Source: Symsagittifera roscoffensis (taxonomy: Eukaryota; Xenacoelomorpha; Acoela; Convolutidae). Taken from it: a stretch of 64,000 bases of DNA. Below are positions 35,713-46,990 of this stretch, piece by piece (the stretch's first letter is position 1; each line of letters starts with the position of its first letter). The notes under the pieces were generated by a model, which made no database searches, had not been told where the DNA came from, and was given only the letters and a program-made list of their open reading frames with translations. The position numbers were made by a program, and so were the translations under genes. The stretch lies in the NCBI RefSeq assembly GCF_963678635.1, contig NC_087067.1:29436403-29500402 (forward strand), in the 5' to 3' direction.

Positions 35713-36395
35713 AACCAAAAAAAATAAATTTGCCAAATCAGGATCAAATTTTCGTCATGTGATGTGAACACCTATGGTGACCTCATACATCGCGCTGACT
35801 TCAGATCAAATCGCTTTAAATTTTGTTGTGTTTGGCGTATATCAGAGATTTTAAAAAGATTCAAGATAACAGTTTGTTTGACAAAACTTCATGATATCTA
35901 TGAATTACTGAATTTTCACAAACATATCTTTAACAAAATTTTTGCTCAAAAACGACGAAAATGATTTCAATGTGAAATCTTTGCTCTCATAATCATGGTG
36001 CAGTTTCTTGTAATTATCATGTTCGAAATATTGCAAGTTCGTTCTTGAGCTGTGAATTGTCCGATTGTTACTACAACATTTGGTTTGCCGTCTAGTTTGA
36101 CTCATTATTTTAAATATCGATGTGGTAGGGGGTAAACTGCTGGGGTGCTTATGTGATCTTGGGAAGGGAAGCCTAAGTTGGAGGAGGAATATAACAGAGA
36201 GTAAGTTTGAATCAAGAAAAATGAACTAATTGATGCTGCGAATAATGAGCGATGAATAAGATAAAGTGGACGGTTATTTCAAATTGCAATCGTCAATTTG
36301 TTAGTAAAGTTTGCTTGAGTTATTCAATTTAGCATGCTCACAAAAAGCCGTTTGAATGCAATTATGTTTTCTCCTTTTAGCTAGGAACCCAAAGT

Positions 36396-36560
36396 GTTAC
36401 TGAGATCTGATTACGTGCCCGACAGATCATATCATGTGTCTGTTAGGTTTGATCAAGTGTCTGCTAAATCTGGTTCAGATCTGCATCTATTCATGAAGTT
36501 TCACTCCTGTCCAATCCTATCACAGTTGTGATCAGAACTGATCTAGAACCAAAAGTGTAA
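36396..36560. repeat. Scattered AGATCTG-type motifs, second cluster
   Basis: Contains gagatctgatt, cagatcatatc, aaatctggttcagatctgc and tgatcagaactgatct. This resembles a decayed version of the 35524 array and may be the other end of the same element. Confidence 0.45.
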
Positions 36561-36654
36561 ATTGAATGATCAGGTCTGGAAAAAAAGCTTCAGTCCGAGC
36601 TGTTGCTTTACACGCACCGATCTGCAACAGTTATGACAAGGCCAGATCACCTCA

Positions 36655-36815
36655 AAGGAAACACAACATTACGAAGCCAAACTGTGCACTGGAAAGGCGC
36701 ACAATTTTGTGTCTGTATGTTCCTGGATTCCACAGACAAGTCTTCAAACATAATAAAATTTTGTCGGAACGATAAAAGAATGAAAGAACAAAAGAAGAAC
36801 AAAGGGTGCATTCTT
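36655..36815 (-). repeat. Interspersed repeat, copy related to 13560-13705
   Basis: The reverse complement matches 13560-13705 with few changes, including ggaatccaggaacata and gtgcacagtttggc. There is no coding evidence. Confidence 0.7.
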
Positions 36816-37491
36816 GTTGCGGAATCCGCTAACAATTCAAAAAAAGCACAGTTTGGCCTCGTAATTAAAGACTGACTAGATCTATTGAAACCTACTGAGA
36901 CTATCATGGCCTGACTGACTGACTATTTGCTTAAGAAAAATCGCTCTGACTTGAAGTGCGCCAAATTCAGCAGACCTTCATAGAACCAAATTCTTTCTCA
37001 GCGAGAACTTTCCATGCAATCTTAGAAATGATTAAATTAGTTTTGTCATAAACCTCATTGAGATGATAATCAAGGATACTTTTGATGTGGTGAGAAACTA
37101 ATGCAGACCAAGAGAACTTGTGGCGAATACTAAAAAATCAAATGCCCTGTCAAAAGCTCTGAACCTTAGCGATTCTGACAACAAGATTACTCGGGGACTT
37201 CGTGAAGTTGCTCGATACTGAAGGTGTTTCAAAACTCAAAAAATATCTCTATGAAAATCTTTTTCAAACAAAAAATACCCCTTTAGAAGATAAAGAGCGC
37301 TCTAAATTTGATTTTGCTTTGGAGTAGCTAAACTAGTTTCATATCAAAGAGTGACAGCATAAAATTTAAGAAGTCAGTAAAGTTGATAAAGCTTTAAACG
37401 TTGGAGTATCAAGCTATCATAAATAATTCAAAACGTTTTTGACTGATTATTGCCCTTTAACGGGTGAAACTATAACCTATGGGGTGCTCTT

Positions 37492-38357
37492 GCTCTGACA
37501 AAAACGGATTAGGATCGACTTTAGATTGAAAAAAGTACGAAGTTTAAATCAAAAAGGTAAAGATTGATTTGGATCGATTTACATTGATCTTAAATCCCAG
37601 CTAAAAAAATTGATCCAAATCGATTTCAAATTAATTTAAATGCATTCTTCCCAGTCATAATTTGTTTTCTTTTAAGGTGATTAAAATGGATTTAAATCGA
37701 TTTTTTTATCATTCGAGATTTATCAGTTTTGAACTTTCATTGCATTTATTCATTGCTATTATATTCGATTTTACATCCATAGCGTATTGTAGCATAAAGG
37801 AGACCAAATCAAAGACCAAAATATCTATAAAATTCTTATTTTCTTTCATATTTTGAGTTCAAAAAATGATCTATATTGACCCTTTTCTTGATTCGTTTTA
37901 TAAATTTTGCCCAAAATCTGATTTATCTTCATAATTTTATATGATTTAGTTGCATATTAATGAGATCAAATTTTGATTTATTCTGACCCTTTTCTTGTTT
38001 TTTACATAGGATTTTGCATAATTTGACTTACAATAATTTTCTATAATTTCATTGCCTATTTGCGAGCTTAAAATCTGATTTACGCGGAGAATAAGAAATT
38101 CCAACTTTTTTTCTGAATGGTATGTTTTTTTTGCCGTGTTAGAAAAATTGATTGTAGTGAGTCGGAAAAATCATCCAAATCGATTTAAATCGATTTTTAA
38201 GACATTTAAATCGATCCAAAATTTTCCAAAAAAGATCGATTTAAATCGATTTAAAATCCATTTAAATTCGTAAAATGTACATTGTTAATCGATTTGGATC
38301 AATTTAAAATCGATTTAAAATCAATTAAAATCAATCCGAAACCATTTTTGTCAGTGC
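37492..38357. mobile_element. Terminal-inverted-repeat element with AAATCGATTT arrays (866 bp)
   Basis: The left end GCTCTGACAAAAACGG and the right end, inverted GCACTGACAAAAATGG, form terminal repeats with two mismatches in 16. Inside both ends are dense runs of AAATCGATTTAAATC-like palindromes (37540-37630 and 38175-38340). The middle is plain AT-rich DNA without a transposase. The right flank reads gggattc, close to the terminus of the 19999-20911 element. No target duplication was resolved. Confidence 0.7.
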
Positions 38358-41300
38358 GGGATTCAACCAGACATAGGTGAAAGCAAACAAAAAAGTAAAC
38401 CGTCAAATTCAGGTAGGTCACTTAGATGACAATGAGGTAAAACTGCACTAAATCTTACGTTTGATTTCGCAACAGTGAATTCTCAAAAATCTGAGAGGTT
38501 CATGGAAAACCTATCTGGATGTTTGAAGCATGCGATGAACACCAGCTACACTTAATAGCAACAGCGTTTTGTATGTTCTATCAAACAAGGAAATTTTACT
38601 TCTTTAACTTGTTCTAAGGCCAACCTATAAGCGCGTGGTGCTTAAAACTGACGCTCAACCGACAATGAAACCATGTTGCCAATCCAAGAAGCAATAATTT
38701 ATCAGCTAAGGAAAAGGATCAAAAAGATAATGATCATTAAGCATTTAAGATAATAGACAAAAAACCTCAAATCGACATACAGACAGTTTTCCACAGCAAG
38801 CATAAAGTTAACCATTTTTTGGTAATGTTCGCCTATTCGACACCTACACTAAAAAAACTAGATTATGCGTGAGAGAAGTGCGTATAATCGGAACCCCGCA
38901 GATGTGGTTCCGAGTATCTTAAAGGTTGAGGAATTTTTTTAGATCTTTCATCTCTAAGTCGAGAGCCTACTGAAAGGTTTAATTTTCTTCCAAGATCACC
39001 TACTCGTCTACGAAACAACAAGAGAGTAATACGAAAATCGCATGCTGGCAGTTAATGGGCAACTCTGAGAAAACAATTTCGTCATCACTAAGGCAAAGTC
39101 AAACTCAAAACCAACTTCGGCAATTTTTTTGGTCTATTAGGTGTTAAATATTCAGTGACGGATGACACTGCCGAAGTGCGCAACATTGATGCTCGAGCTT
39201 CATATATCATGCGTTTATCGGGCATCGAGGCGTTTTTCGGTCGCTTTTCAGGCTTATGTAATAAGTGCTACCGTGACTTTAAAGCATATCGAAACCAAGG
39301 CACAATGACCACAAAACCCAGGCAACAAAATGCATCGTAAGAACACTTTTGTGAACCAAAACATCACACTGTTTGCAATCATAGCTTTTGATACTCTGAA
39401 TGTCATTTCTTGACATTTAGAATTTCATCGAATGTCATCTCTTGTCGCAGATGCACCACTACAGACTAGATAAATCCCAAATATTCAGAACGTTTTGTTT
39501 TCGTCCGCTGTTACCGTTTTGTCAGATACAGTCAAGAGACAAAAAATGAAACGAATGACAAAGTTAATTTTGAAAGTTTTGCAATTTAAGTTTTTAAAAG
39601 CAAAGATGGTGGTTTAGACTCAAGATAAAAAAAATTTCAAAGGTTCGCTTGCTGTTGTTTCTGTCTTTGGTCTATAGTTTGTTTGTTTCGAATGTAGTTT
39701 TCTTTAAACTTTGGAGCGTGTGGACAAAGTAATTATTCATCCAAAATGCCATATTCTAAAATAAATCATTTTTCCAGCTAAAAGCAGCTATGAATGTCGA
39801 CGAAATTCATGGTAATCTTTTTCTTAAGCACGTTTTTTTTTCAGAATTACATGATTTTGAAGAACACGCTTCAAGGTTAAAACAAAAGTAAATCATGGTA
39901 TAAAATTACATGTCGCCATCATCAAGCATCGAGAGGTTTAACTGGCTTCTAAATCAATTTATGACATAAATGTAGTGGGACTAAAAGTGTTAGTTATACA
40001 AATTTGAAATAACGCCCCGCTCAGTTTTGTAGTTTTTTCTAATCATTCACAAGTTTTGAGTCTTCCATTTCCTGGCAAATAAATTAGCAATGGAAAACTT
40101 TGATGAGTCACTTCTATTTACACGTCCACTACTCACTTTTCTCGCTCCATATTCAAAGTACATTTTTTACCTTGTAATTTTGTTTTTGCTTTTTTCTGCT
40201 TAAGAACTGAAGGGGATATTTTTCTATGAACTGATAAATTTTTATGATTAGTAAATCTGCAGGCATGAAGTTTTTTTTCAAGAGTCCATCACGACATCAA
40301 TCAAACTTGTTTTTAATGTAGCAGAATCCACCCTCTCTGATCTCTAGCAGATTCACACCAATAACTCTTTTGCTTCTACAACATCAGATTTGAGAAAAAA
40401 ATCCAAAATAAGTTGATAATGTTTGATTGCTTACAGCTTGCCTCAGATTGCTTCAAAAAAAAATTATTGGTATTTTGAGCACATTTCAATCGTTGTTGGA
40501 TGTAAAAGACACTTTTCTGCTGCTAATTTGAAAACTTTTTGACAATTTTTGATATAGGTATAGTGTAGGCTTCTGAAGTCGAGAGACAAGTCTTGAACTG
40601 TATTAAAATTTTGTTGACTCATTCAAGGTAAACATATAAACAAACAACGATCAAAAAAGCCCGGTGACAGTTCCTAAGAAGCACAGCTTGACCTTTGTCT
40701 ACGACATTTGAACTTAATTCTTTGTCGAACCGAATTTCGCCACATTTTCGACATGAATATGCCGCCAAATTAGAAAACTGAAAGACTCGAAACTCAAAAA
40801 TCAAAAGAAATCATGTAAAAAAGAAACAACTAAACTACGATCTGAAATTGGAATCTTAATCATCCAAAACGTATTGCCATTGTCAACCTTGCAATGAAGA
40901 AATCGAAAACTATTTTTAAAATTATTTCTTTTATTCAATTGTCGAGTGTTGCTATTAAAGCAAAGTCGGTCCATTAAGATGCTTTTACGTTACCTGGGTC
41001 AACTTCCATAGACTAAAGTGCTAATCATACAAAACCTTACTTTAAACCTATGAAAAATAGCTATAGATGCTATTTTCATTCATTGTGGCTGGAAATGCAA
41101 ACCAAACTGTAAGAATTGTTTTTGCTGCTTTGGTTTGAAAATCGGTAAAATGTTCAAAGAAGAATAATTTTTCTGCAAACATTTCTAATCACTGGAAATT
41201 GTATACATAGTTTTTTTTTGATGGCGACATCAAGTTTCTTAAAACAGTTTCAAAAACGCTCTAAAAACTTTTCGTGTCCGTTTTTTTTGGAAGACGTGTT

Positions 41301-42758
41301 TTTTATTCAAAGAAACAAGTTTTTTTAAAAAAAAACTTCGCAAGCAAATTTTACTTATTGGGTGCATTACAGAGAACTGAAAACACAAAATTCGCAATAC
41401 TTTTGTTTCTCTTGATATCGTTTTTCAAAGACTCTCTTAAACTCATTTTTTTAGCATTGCTTGTTTTGCATGCCGTGGGCAAGCTATAAATAGTTCAATA
41501 TTCCAAATTAAAAAAAATAGTATCTTTGAAGATTTTTTGTCATACATTTGATATATTCATAGTATTGATCGTATATGACATCAAATTAAGGTCTTTTACA
41601 GAGCATTGTCAAACCAGGACAGCTAAACCTTTGGTGACCCATTGACCCATGCTTTGAGTAATCAAGGTTTTTGTCAATGTTCATTTTCTAACACAACCCA
41701 ATCAATGTTCATTTCCAAGTAATCAATGTTCATTTCCTAACACAACTCAAACAACTTTGAGAAAACAATAAGAGTAAAACAACACACTCTAGGTTTATGA
41801 GAAACTTCTTATAATTAATTTTCATGTATCAAAAAAAACTAATTACCGAATGTTAGGAGTTGTTCATTTTGTTTGATCTATTGACCTTTAGTATTGATTA
41901 GAATCCTGCCAACTTTGTTACGAATCGACCATCGGTCGATCATTTCACTGTTCGATACTGTTTTAGAATAGACATTTTGATTGACACATAATCTTTCTTA
42001 TTCTTTTCAATTTCTAGTTGGTGTACATAGATTGCACATATTCAGGGTTAACATTAGAATAGTTTATCACAGACTTTCTGTCCAGTTCTGTGTGTTTTTT
42101 TTCGAATTCGTATGAAAAAATTCTATGGCTAGTGTTTTTCCAGGTATGAAAATTGTCTTACTAGCTTTTTGGTCAACCATGGTTACTTAAAATTTTTATT
42201 CTTTGTTAAATTAAAATTGGAGAAACATTTGAAAGTTTTTTGCCCACGAAGAAAATTTTGTTAGTACTTCGCTATTCATGCCGCCTACGCATTTCCATAT
42301 TATAAATAACTGGATTTCAGGACAATGCATCAATTTTCAAGGTAACTAAAAAAAATCAAGAACTGCAATGTCGATATCTAAAGCTTTACTGAAGAGATAA
42401 AAACAGCCAGCAAAAAATATTCCTTACTTCTGCGAAAATTCGACTATTCTGTTGAGATTGGTTCTTGGGCAGTTTAAGCGCCCATAGGAAAACTTAATGA
42501 TTGTTTTTTCAGGCAGAAATAGTTAAATGCCAAAAATGCTGCAACTTTGGTAGGAAAAAAAATTTCGTTTCATACTTTACACAGCAATGGTCAACAAATT
42601 TTTAAAGAATAATGTTCACTAATGAAGAATAACAGTTCCATAGAAAATGAGCATGAATGGGCATCTGTCTCCTTAAGGAATAAAAGAATCCAAAGTCATC
42701 TCATGTCACAAAGTTAACATTTGAGCTACACTTTTTGCTCATTCAGAATTGTTTCTTT
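38358..42758. other. Intergenic, no supported gene
   Basis: A 62-codon open stretch at 39155-39340 follows a plausible acceptor (aatattcag) and is richer in G and C than its surroundings; it could be a terminal exon, but I cannot support it. The rest is AT-rich with a minor direct repeat (atcaatgttcatttcc) at 41700-41740. Confidence 0.3.
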
Positions 42759-42766
42759 GTACGCAT

Positions 42767-43203
42767 CAGGCGCGGATCTAGGAATTTCTCGAGAGGAGGG
42801 GGCGGATTTTTGAAAAAAAATTTGAAAATTTTGTCGACCTTTTTTTGTCGACCAAATTGATTTTCTGAGCTCTCCCCAACCACTATAAAGACCGTTTTGG
42901 CCAAAATGTTTGCGCCGCAGGCAAAATTTTGAAAAATAAGCCAAAAAAATAGCGTTTTTAGGCACTTTTTGAAAAAATTCGACCAAAAAATTGCGTTTTT
43001 TTGGCGCGCGCTCCCCCCTAAAAATTATTTTAGATTGGCGCCAGTGGCGCCTTTAGAAAAATTTCAAATTCAGTCAGCCAAAAATGAATATCTCAAAATA
43101 GTGTAAAGGAGGGGGGACCTTTTGGGTCGGCAGGGGGTCGAATCCCTGAGAGGAGGAGTGCGTCCGCTCTCCCCCCCCCAACTCCCGCCTAATTCCGCTA
43201 CAG
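42767..43203 (+). mobile_element. hAT-like MITE, copy 3 (437 bp), imperfect 8-bp TSD
   Basis: Starts CAGGCGCGGATCTAGG and ends TAATTCCGCTACAG. The flanks are gtacgcat (42759-42766) and gtatgcat (43204-43211), seven of eight identical. The body is more diverged from copies 1 and 2 than they are from each other, so this is the oldest of the three. Confidence 0.85.
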
Positions 43204-43363
43204 GTATGCATCGAAAATAGTTTTAGTAGAGGGGATTGGGGGTTGATGCAAACTTGTAGTAGCGGATTTATTAATGGGCCCCAATTTTTCTGAATCAGTC
43301 TAATCAAGCGCTTTGAATCAGCTCTATCGAAAAAATTTACTATTTTCTTGGAGCTGTTAAGAT

Positions 43364-43846
43364 TCAAAAAAAATTAAACAACCAACGATTTTCATCGGCC
43401 CTCGATTTTTTTTGGGCTCTCGACATGTAGTTCACGCAGTCTAATACTCGTTTGAACGAATCACTGTTCGCTAAACAAGCAAGATATCTCGCACTTTTCA
43501 TACTTGGATCGATTTTTGGCAGTGTTACTAACTTATTCCCGAGTTTCAAATCTGCATTCCTTTCTGAAACATCTTTTGGATCTGGGACACAAAACTGGTC
43601 TTCTAATTCGGTTAAATCCAGTTTGATTCCCTTTGATCTCAAATTCCATAGCATTTCTTGTACTTCAAATGCGTCAACGGTTCTCGAGTGGTGCAAGAGC
43701 CATGCTTTGGCATAGCCTAAGTGGCCACAATAACGAAGTATGGCGAATCGTTGGTTCGAGTAGATGAGTAGGAACGATGGCGGGGTTTCAGTGTTCGGCT
43801 TGGAGAACCGTATGCCTCCTGAAACCCACACGGCTCCTGATAGCAT
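43364..43846 (-). CDS. Unidentified 160-aa open frame (possible exon or gene fragment)
   Basis: I do not recognise this protein. The frame is long for this AT-rich DNA and has normal soluble-protein composition. It is mostly alpha-helical in character, for example residues around EVQEMLWNLRSKGIKLDLTE, DPKDVSERNADLKLGNK and SARYLACLANSDSF. The end runs into a lower-complexity stretch. The first ATG at 43846 lies inside a longer open frame, so an upstream splice junction is possible. It sits between a hAT-like MITE and the lipocalin-like exon on the same strand. It could be a host gene exon or part of an unrecognised transposon. Confidence 0.5.
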   Translation of the reverse strand: MLSGAVWVSGGIRFSKPNTETPPSFLLIYSNQRFAILRYCGHLGYAKAWLLHHSRTVDAFEVQEMLWNLRSKGIKLDLTELEDQFCVPDPKDVSERNADLKLGNKLVTLPKIDPSMKSARYLACLANSDSFKRVLDCVNYMSRAQKKSRADENRWLFNFF

Positions 43847-43991
43847 CGAGTGTTTCTCTGAAGAAGCTAGTTTGTAGTTCTCCCAAGAATTCGATTTTTG
43901 GAGTAATAATCCTAAAAACGGTTATACTGAATGAGTGTTTTTGAACTATTATATTTTTGAGTCTTTTCATGCTGGATGGCAACTTTTACCA

Positions 43992-44035
43992 TGCTAGATT
44001 GAAGAGCGATTAAGTTATCGCTCTTCAATCTAGCA
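43992..44035. repeat. 44-bp perfect hairpin (19-bp arms, 6-nt loop)
   Basis: tgctagattgaagagcgat is followed by a six-base loop (taagtt) and its exact reverse complement. It lies between the open frame at 43364-43846 and the lipocalin-like exon. Perfect arms suggest recent origin or selection. Confidence 0.85.
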
Positions 44036-44211
44036 GGGAAGTGATCAAGTTATCCACCTCTCAGTGTAAATCGGTGGTTGGAGACCCACCATGGTCCATG
44101 GGCGTTTTTATAAGAACCAACTGCGCTGGTATCTGATATTCATGCAACACTTGTTTTTTTTTGCGATAAAACATGCTTTCGTACCCAATAGACAACCGGT
44201 ACGGATGATGG

Positions 44212-44478
44212 TTATGAACTCTTAAAACTATCGTTGACAATAAGCTCAGAGTAGATACCTGAATTGTCTCTTACGAATACGAACTGCCCCCTAATTGTAC
44301 ATTTCTCCCTCTCATTACTTCGGATCTTCACTTCGTACCAAGTTCCATTCAGGTCAATTCCTTCATAGGAAGTGAGTTCGACTCTGCCACAACCCGGATC
44401 CAAGTTTGAAAGGTGAGAGGCATCGATTTGCACTTTGATTGCAGCAGTTAAGAACAAAAAACCTAATAAGGGCTTCAT
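44212..44478 (-). CDS. Secreted lipocalin-like protein, N-terminal exon
   Basis: The 88-aa frame begins with a clear signal peptide (MKPLLGFLFLTAAIKVQIDA) and then has the lipocalin opening, DLNGTWYEVKI, with the hallmark Gly-x-Trp at about residues 45-47. Cysteines flank it (GCG before, EKC after), and a predicted strand follows (GQFVFVRDNSGIYSE). Lipocalins are about 150-200 aa barrels that carry small hydrophobic ligands, so this holds only the first part. The stop after SFKSS is probably intronic or a truncation; I found no convincing donor or next exon downstream. The fold call rests on the signal peptide plus the GxW block. Confidence 0.55.
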   Translation of the reverse strand: MKPLLGFLFLTAAIKVQIDASHLSNLDPGCGRVELTSYEGIDLNGTWYEVKIRSNEREKCTIRGQFVFVRDNSGIYSELIVNDSFKSS

Positions 44479-44657
44479 TTCATTTAATAAATTGAACAGA
44501 AAACTAGTTTGAATACCTAGTAATATTATAGGTATAGCCTTGATTCTGTTTGATGAATAAGAAAACCCCGTTAAACTGGTTAATTATTGACTCGCTAATT
44601 TATAATTTGATATATCGTTCATGTTAAATGCTATGCTAATTAGAACAATAAGGCGTA

Positions 44658-44882
44658 TCAAGGGTACTGTGAAACACTGATCGATTTAGTTTTTGTTGAG
44701 CTCAAATTTTTATTCAACTTAAAACGCCATATTTGGAGTAAGAGGAGTTTCGAGTATCGACCTTTTCCAATCGTCTGTGGAACAGTTGTCAGCTTTCCCA
44801 GATTGTACCACGCGTCATCGCAAGAATGATTGAGGCAAGAACCCTTTTCTTTAGAGGCAAAAATTACATTTGCCTCCGTCAC
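44658..44882 (-). CDS. Possible exon, upstream of lipocalin-like exon
   Basis: About 70 codons, not recognised with certainty. It has a Cys pair (GSCLNHSC) and a DAWYNLGKLTT...GKGRYSKLLLL stretch that would suit the middle of a lipocalin barrel. If so, it would be part of a second, paralogous lipocalin cut by the BEL insertion about 80 bp upstream. It opens with GTG, not ATG. Low confidence. Confidence 0.25.
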   Translation of the reverse strand: MTEANVIFASKEKGSCLNHSCDDAWYNLGKLTTVPQTIGKGRYSKLLLLQIWRFKLNKNLSSTKTKSISVSQYP

Positions 44883-44960
44883 ATAACAATTTCAAACTTT
44901 GCAAGTTGTCGCTTACCTTATTGTGCCGCAATCTCGTATCCTGTAAGATCTAAAAAAACC

Positions 44961-45196
44961 TGCTTCAATATCTGTAATTATCGGCAATTTAAACAGATAA
45001 TATGAAGAATAAGTAATATCTGAAAACAATGAGTTAAACATTTTTCGGTTAACATGTTATCAAACGGTTTCCAACAATCTCAAAAATCTATAAACATTTT
45101 TGATGGCGAACTGACCGTAATCGGCCAAACCAGTAGTTTCAAGGCCTTTTGTCTAATAATGACGTCATTAATTTAAGATAAATTTAAGCGCGAACA
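44961..45196 (-). repeat. BEL element 3' LTR (236 bp)
   Basis: On the minus strand it begins TGTTCGCGCTTAA and ends GATATTGAAGCA, so it has TG...CA ends. It pairs with 52361-52632. The integrase frame runs 13 bp into it. Relative to its partner it has lost about 35 bp before the atgacgtcatt palindrome. Confidence 0.8.
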
Positions 45197-45588
45197 TCTT
45201 CCGCGCCCAAAGGAGCGAAAACGGATGCGAGTTTTACGGCCGGTCGAGTTAGCTCCCCGAAGTGGGTGGTGACTACGGCGGATCGGGCTATGTTGTCTTT
45301 TCCGTAATTAAGGGTTTTTATACGAGCCAGAGGGTAGTGTCCCCTTGCGCTGCGTTCGTCAACAATCCACACTAAATCCTCTGTTTTTAAAATAACATCA
45401 CTATCGGAGTGCCACTTACTGCGTTTATTCAGCGCTGGCACATAATCTCGCAGCCAACGACTCCAAATTGCGTTGGCGTAGCTTTGCGCTCGGATATATT
45501 GCTTTCGATTGTCGAAGTGCTCCTGGAAAGAGAGAGAAGGGAAGCTAGTACCATTTCGGCGTAACAAAACGTGATTAGGAGTTAACAC
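45184..45588 (-). pseudogene. BEL integrase C-terminal domain (fragment)
   Basis: A 134-aa open stretch that matches the C-terminal region of BEL/Pao integrases: LTPNHVLL near the start, RWLRDYVPALNKRSKW, then DLVWIVDE and a TRPAVKL close. The catalytic integrase core that should precede it is absent; only about 160 bp separate it from RNase H sequence. It ends inside the 3' LTR. Confidence 0.8.
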
Positions 45589-45599
45589 CTCGAAACCAT

Positions 45600-46990
45600 C
45601 CGGACTTGCACTTACTGATGTTATAGGTCGAGCGTTCCCGTATCAGCAGGGTTGTCTCACTTAAGACGTGAAACCACTGGTCTACGGTCGTACCTTCCAG
45701 AATTTCTCCAATCCGGTTTGCCACGAACGTGGGTTTCTTACTACCTGAGTTTAACCACTGGTGGTGTCAGTCCACATGAACGTGTTTGACACAGGAATGG
45801 TTAGAGCTTTGAGGACATCTACCTTCAAGCGGGTAGCGAGTAACGCGGCCTGCAGTTCAAGTTCGGGATGGGAAGCGCTTTCATGGGCGCGACTCTTGCT
45901 TTTCCAAAGACGAAGCCAACTTGTGTTTCGAGTGAAATTTTCACACGGGAGCGAAAAAAAGCTACAGCACGAAAACATTCTTCTGAGCTGTCGCCGAAAA
46001 TGTGTAACTCAACCCAAGCAACTGGTGCATAGAAGTAGCTGCGCTTTATACTCATTTTTCCTAGAGATGGCAAACCAGAGTGCCAGGCAGGAAATTTTGT
46101 CTTGATATCAACGGGTAGCTCATCATCCCATTGTTGGCCATGAATGCGCCAGATTTCTTTCAACAATAATCGCGCTCTTACGGTACAGGGCGCTACGAGA
46201 CCTATGGGGTCGAAAACGGAAGAAACTAAATTTAACACTGTTTGCTGTGTTATCGAAGAATTAAGTTCACGGTTGACACCACGGCTTACGACCAAAGTGT
46301 CGTCGATATGGTCCCACTTCAGACCAAGAAAAAGGGAAGAAGTATCCCCACAAGTTACAATATTTTTAATTTCCTGTTGCGGCGCGCTTTGGGGCGGTTT
46401 TAACTCTTTATCAATTTTAGTTACGTTGCTTATGAACTTAGTTAATTTAAAACCACCTAGAGCTAACAGAGTAATCAATTCTTGACTCATTTTAAATGCA
46501 ATATCAGGGTCCTCAAAGGAGTCTAGGTAGTCGTCCATATAAAATTTCTCTAGAACTGCGGACGCTGCTTCAGGGAACTTTGCCTGATTATCCATTGCAG
46601 TCCGTTGCAATGCATAATTTGCACACGTTGGCGAATCTCTCATTCCAAAGATATGTCTGGTGTACTGGTGTACCACCACATCGGCTGTGGAGTCCTCCCG
46701 CCACAGAAAACAAAGAGAAGGTTGGTCCTCTGGAAGGACGCAGACTTGTAGGAACATCCTTTCAATGTCAGCCGATACGGCAAAATGATGTTGACGAAAA
46801 CGGAGGAGAACGAACACAAGGTTTTGCAGTAGGTCGGATCCTACTAGCAACGATTTGTTTAATGACGTACCGTGGAATTTAGACGCTCCGTTAAGGAGAC
46901 ACCTCACTTTACCAGGTTTGTTTGGGTTCACCACGGGATGGTGAGGAAGCATACCTACAGCGTATCTTGATCCATCATGGACGGTGGAGG
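45600..46990 (-). pseudogene. BEL reverse transcriptase and RNase H, frameshifted
   Basis: The main frame (45825-46952, 375 aa) holds the RT: LPHHPV and NPNKPGKVR near the start, SADIERMFLQV, and the active site FYMDDYLDS. The connection and start of RNase H follow (HIFGDSSEE, where a GDAS motif is usual). RNase H continues in another frame at about 45751-45978 (LELQAALLATRL, MWTDTT), so there is a frameshift near 45,900. A second break separates protease from RT around 46,970-46,990. Past about 45,620 the sequence jumps to the integrase tail. Confidence 0.88.

Noticed and set aside
39155-39340. Possible terminal exon with a CNKC motif
   Set aside because: A plausible acceptor and somewhat higher GC, but no homology and no partner exon.
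42726-43367. Minus-strand frames of 86 and 97 codons
   Set aside because: They lie in hAT-like MITE copy 3 and its flank; a similar shadow occurs in copy 1 at 4205-4387.
45761-46882. Plus-strand frames of 113-128 codons
   Set aside because: Antisense shadows of the BEL RT, which has clear motifs on the minus strand.
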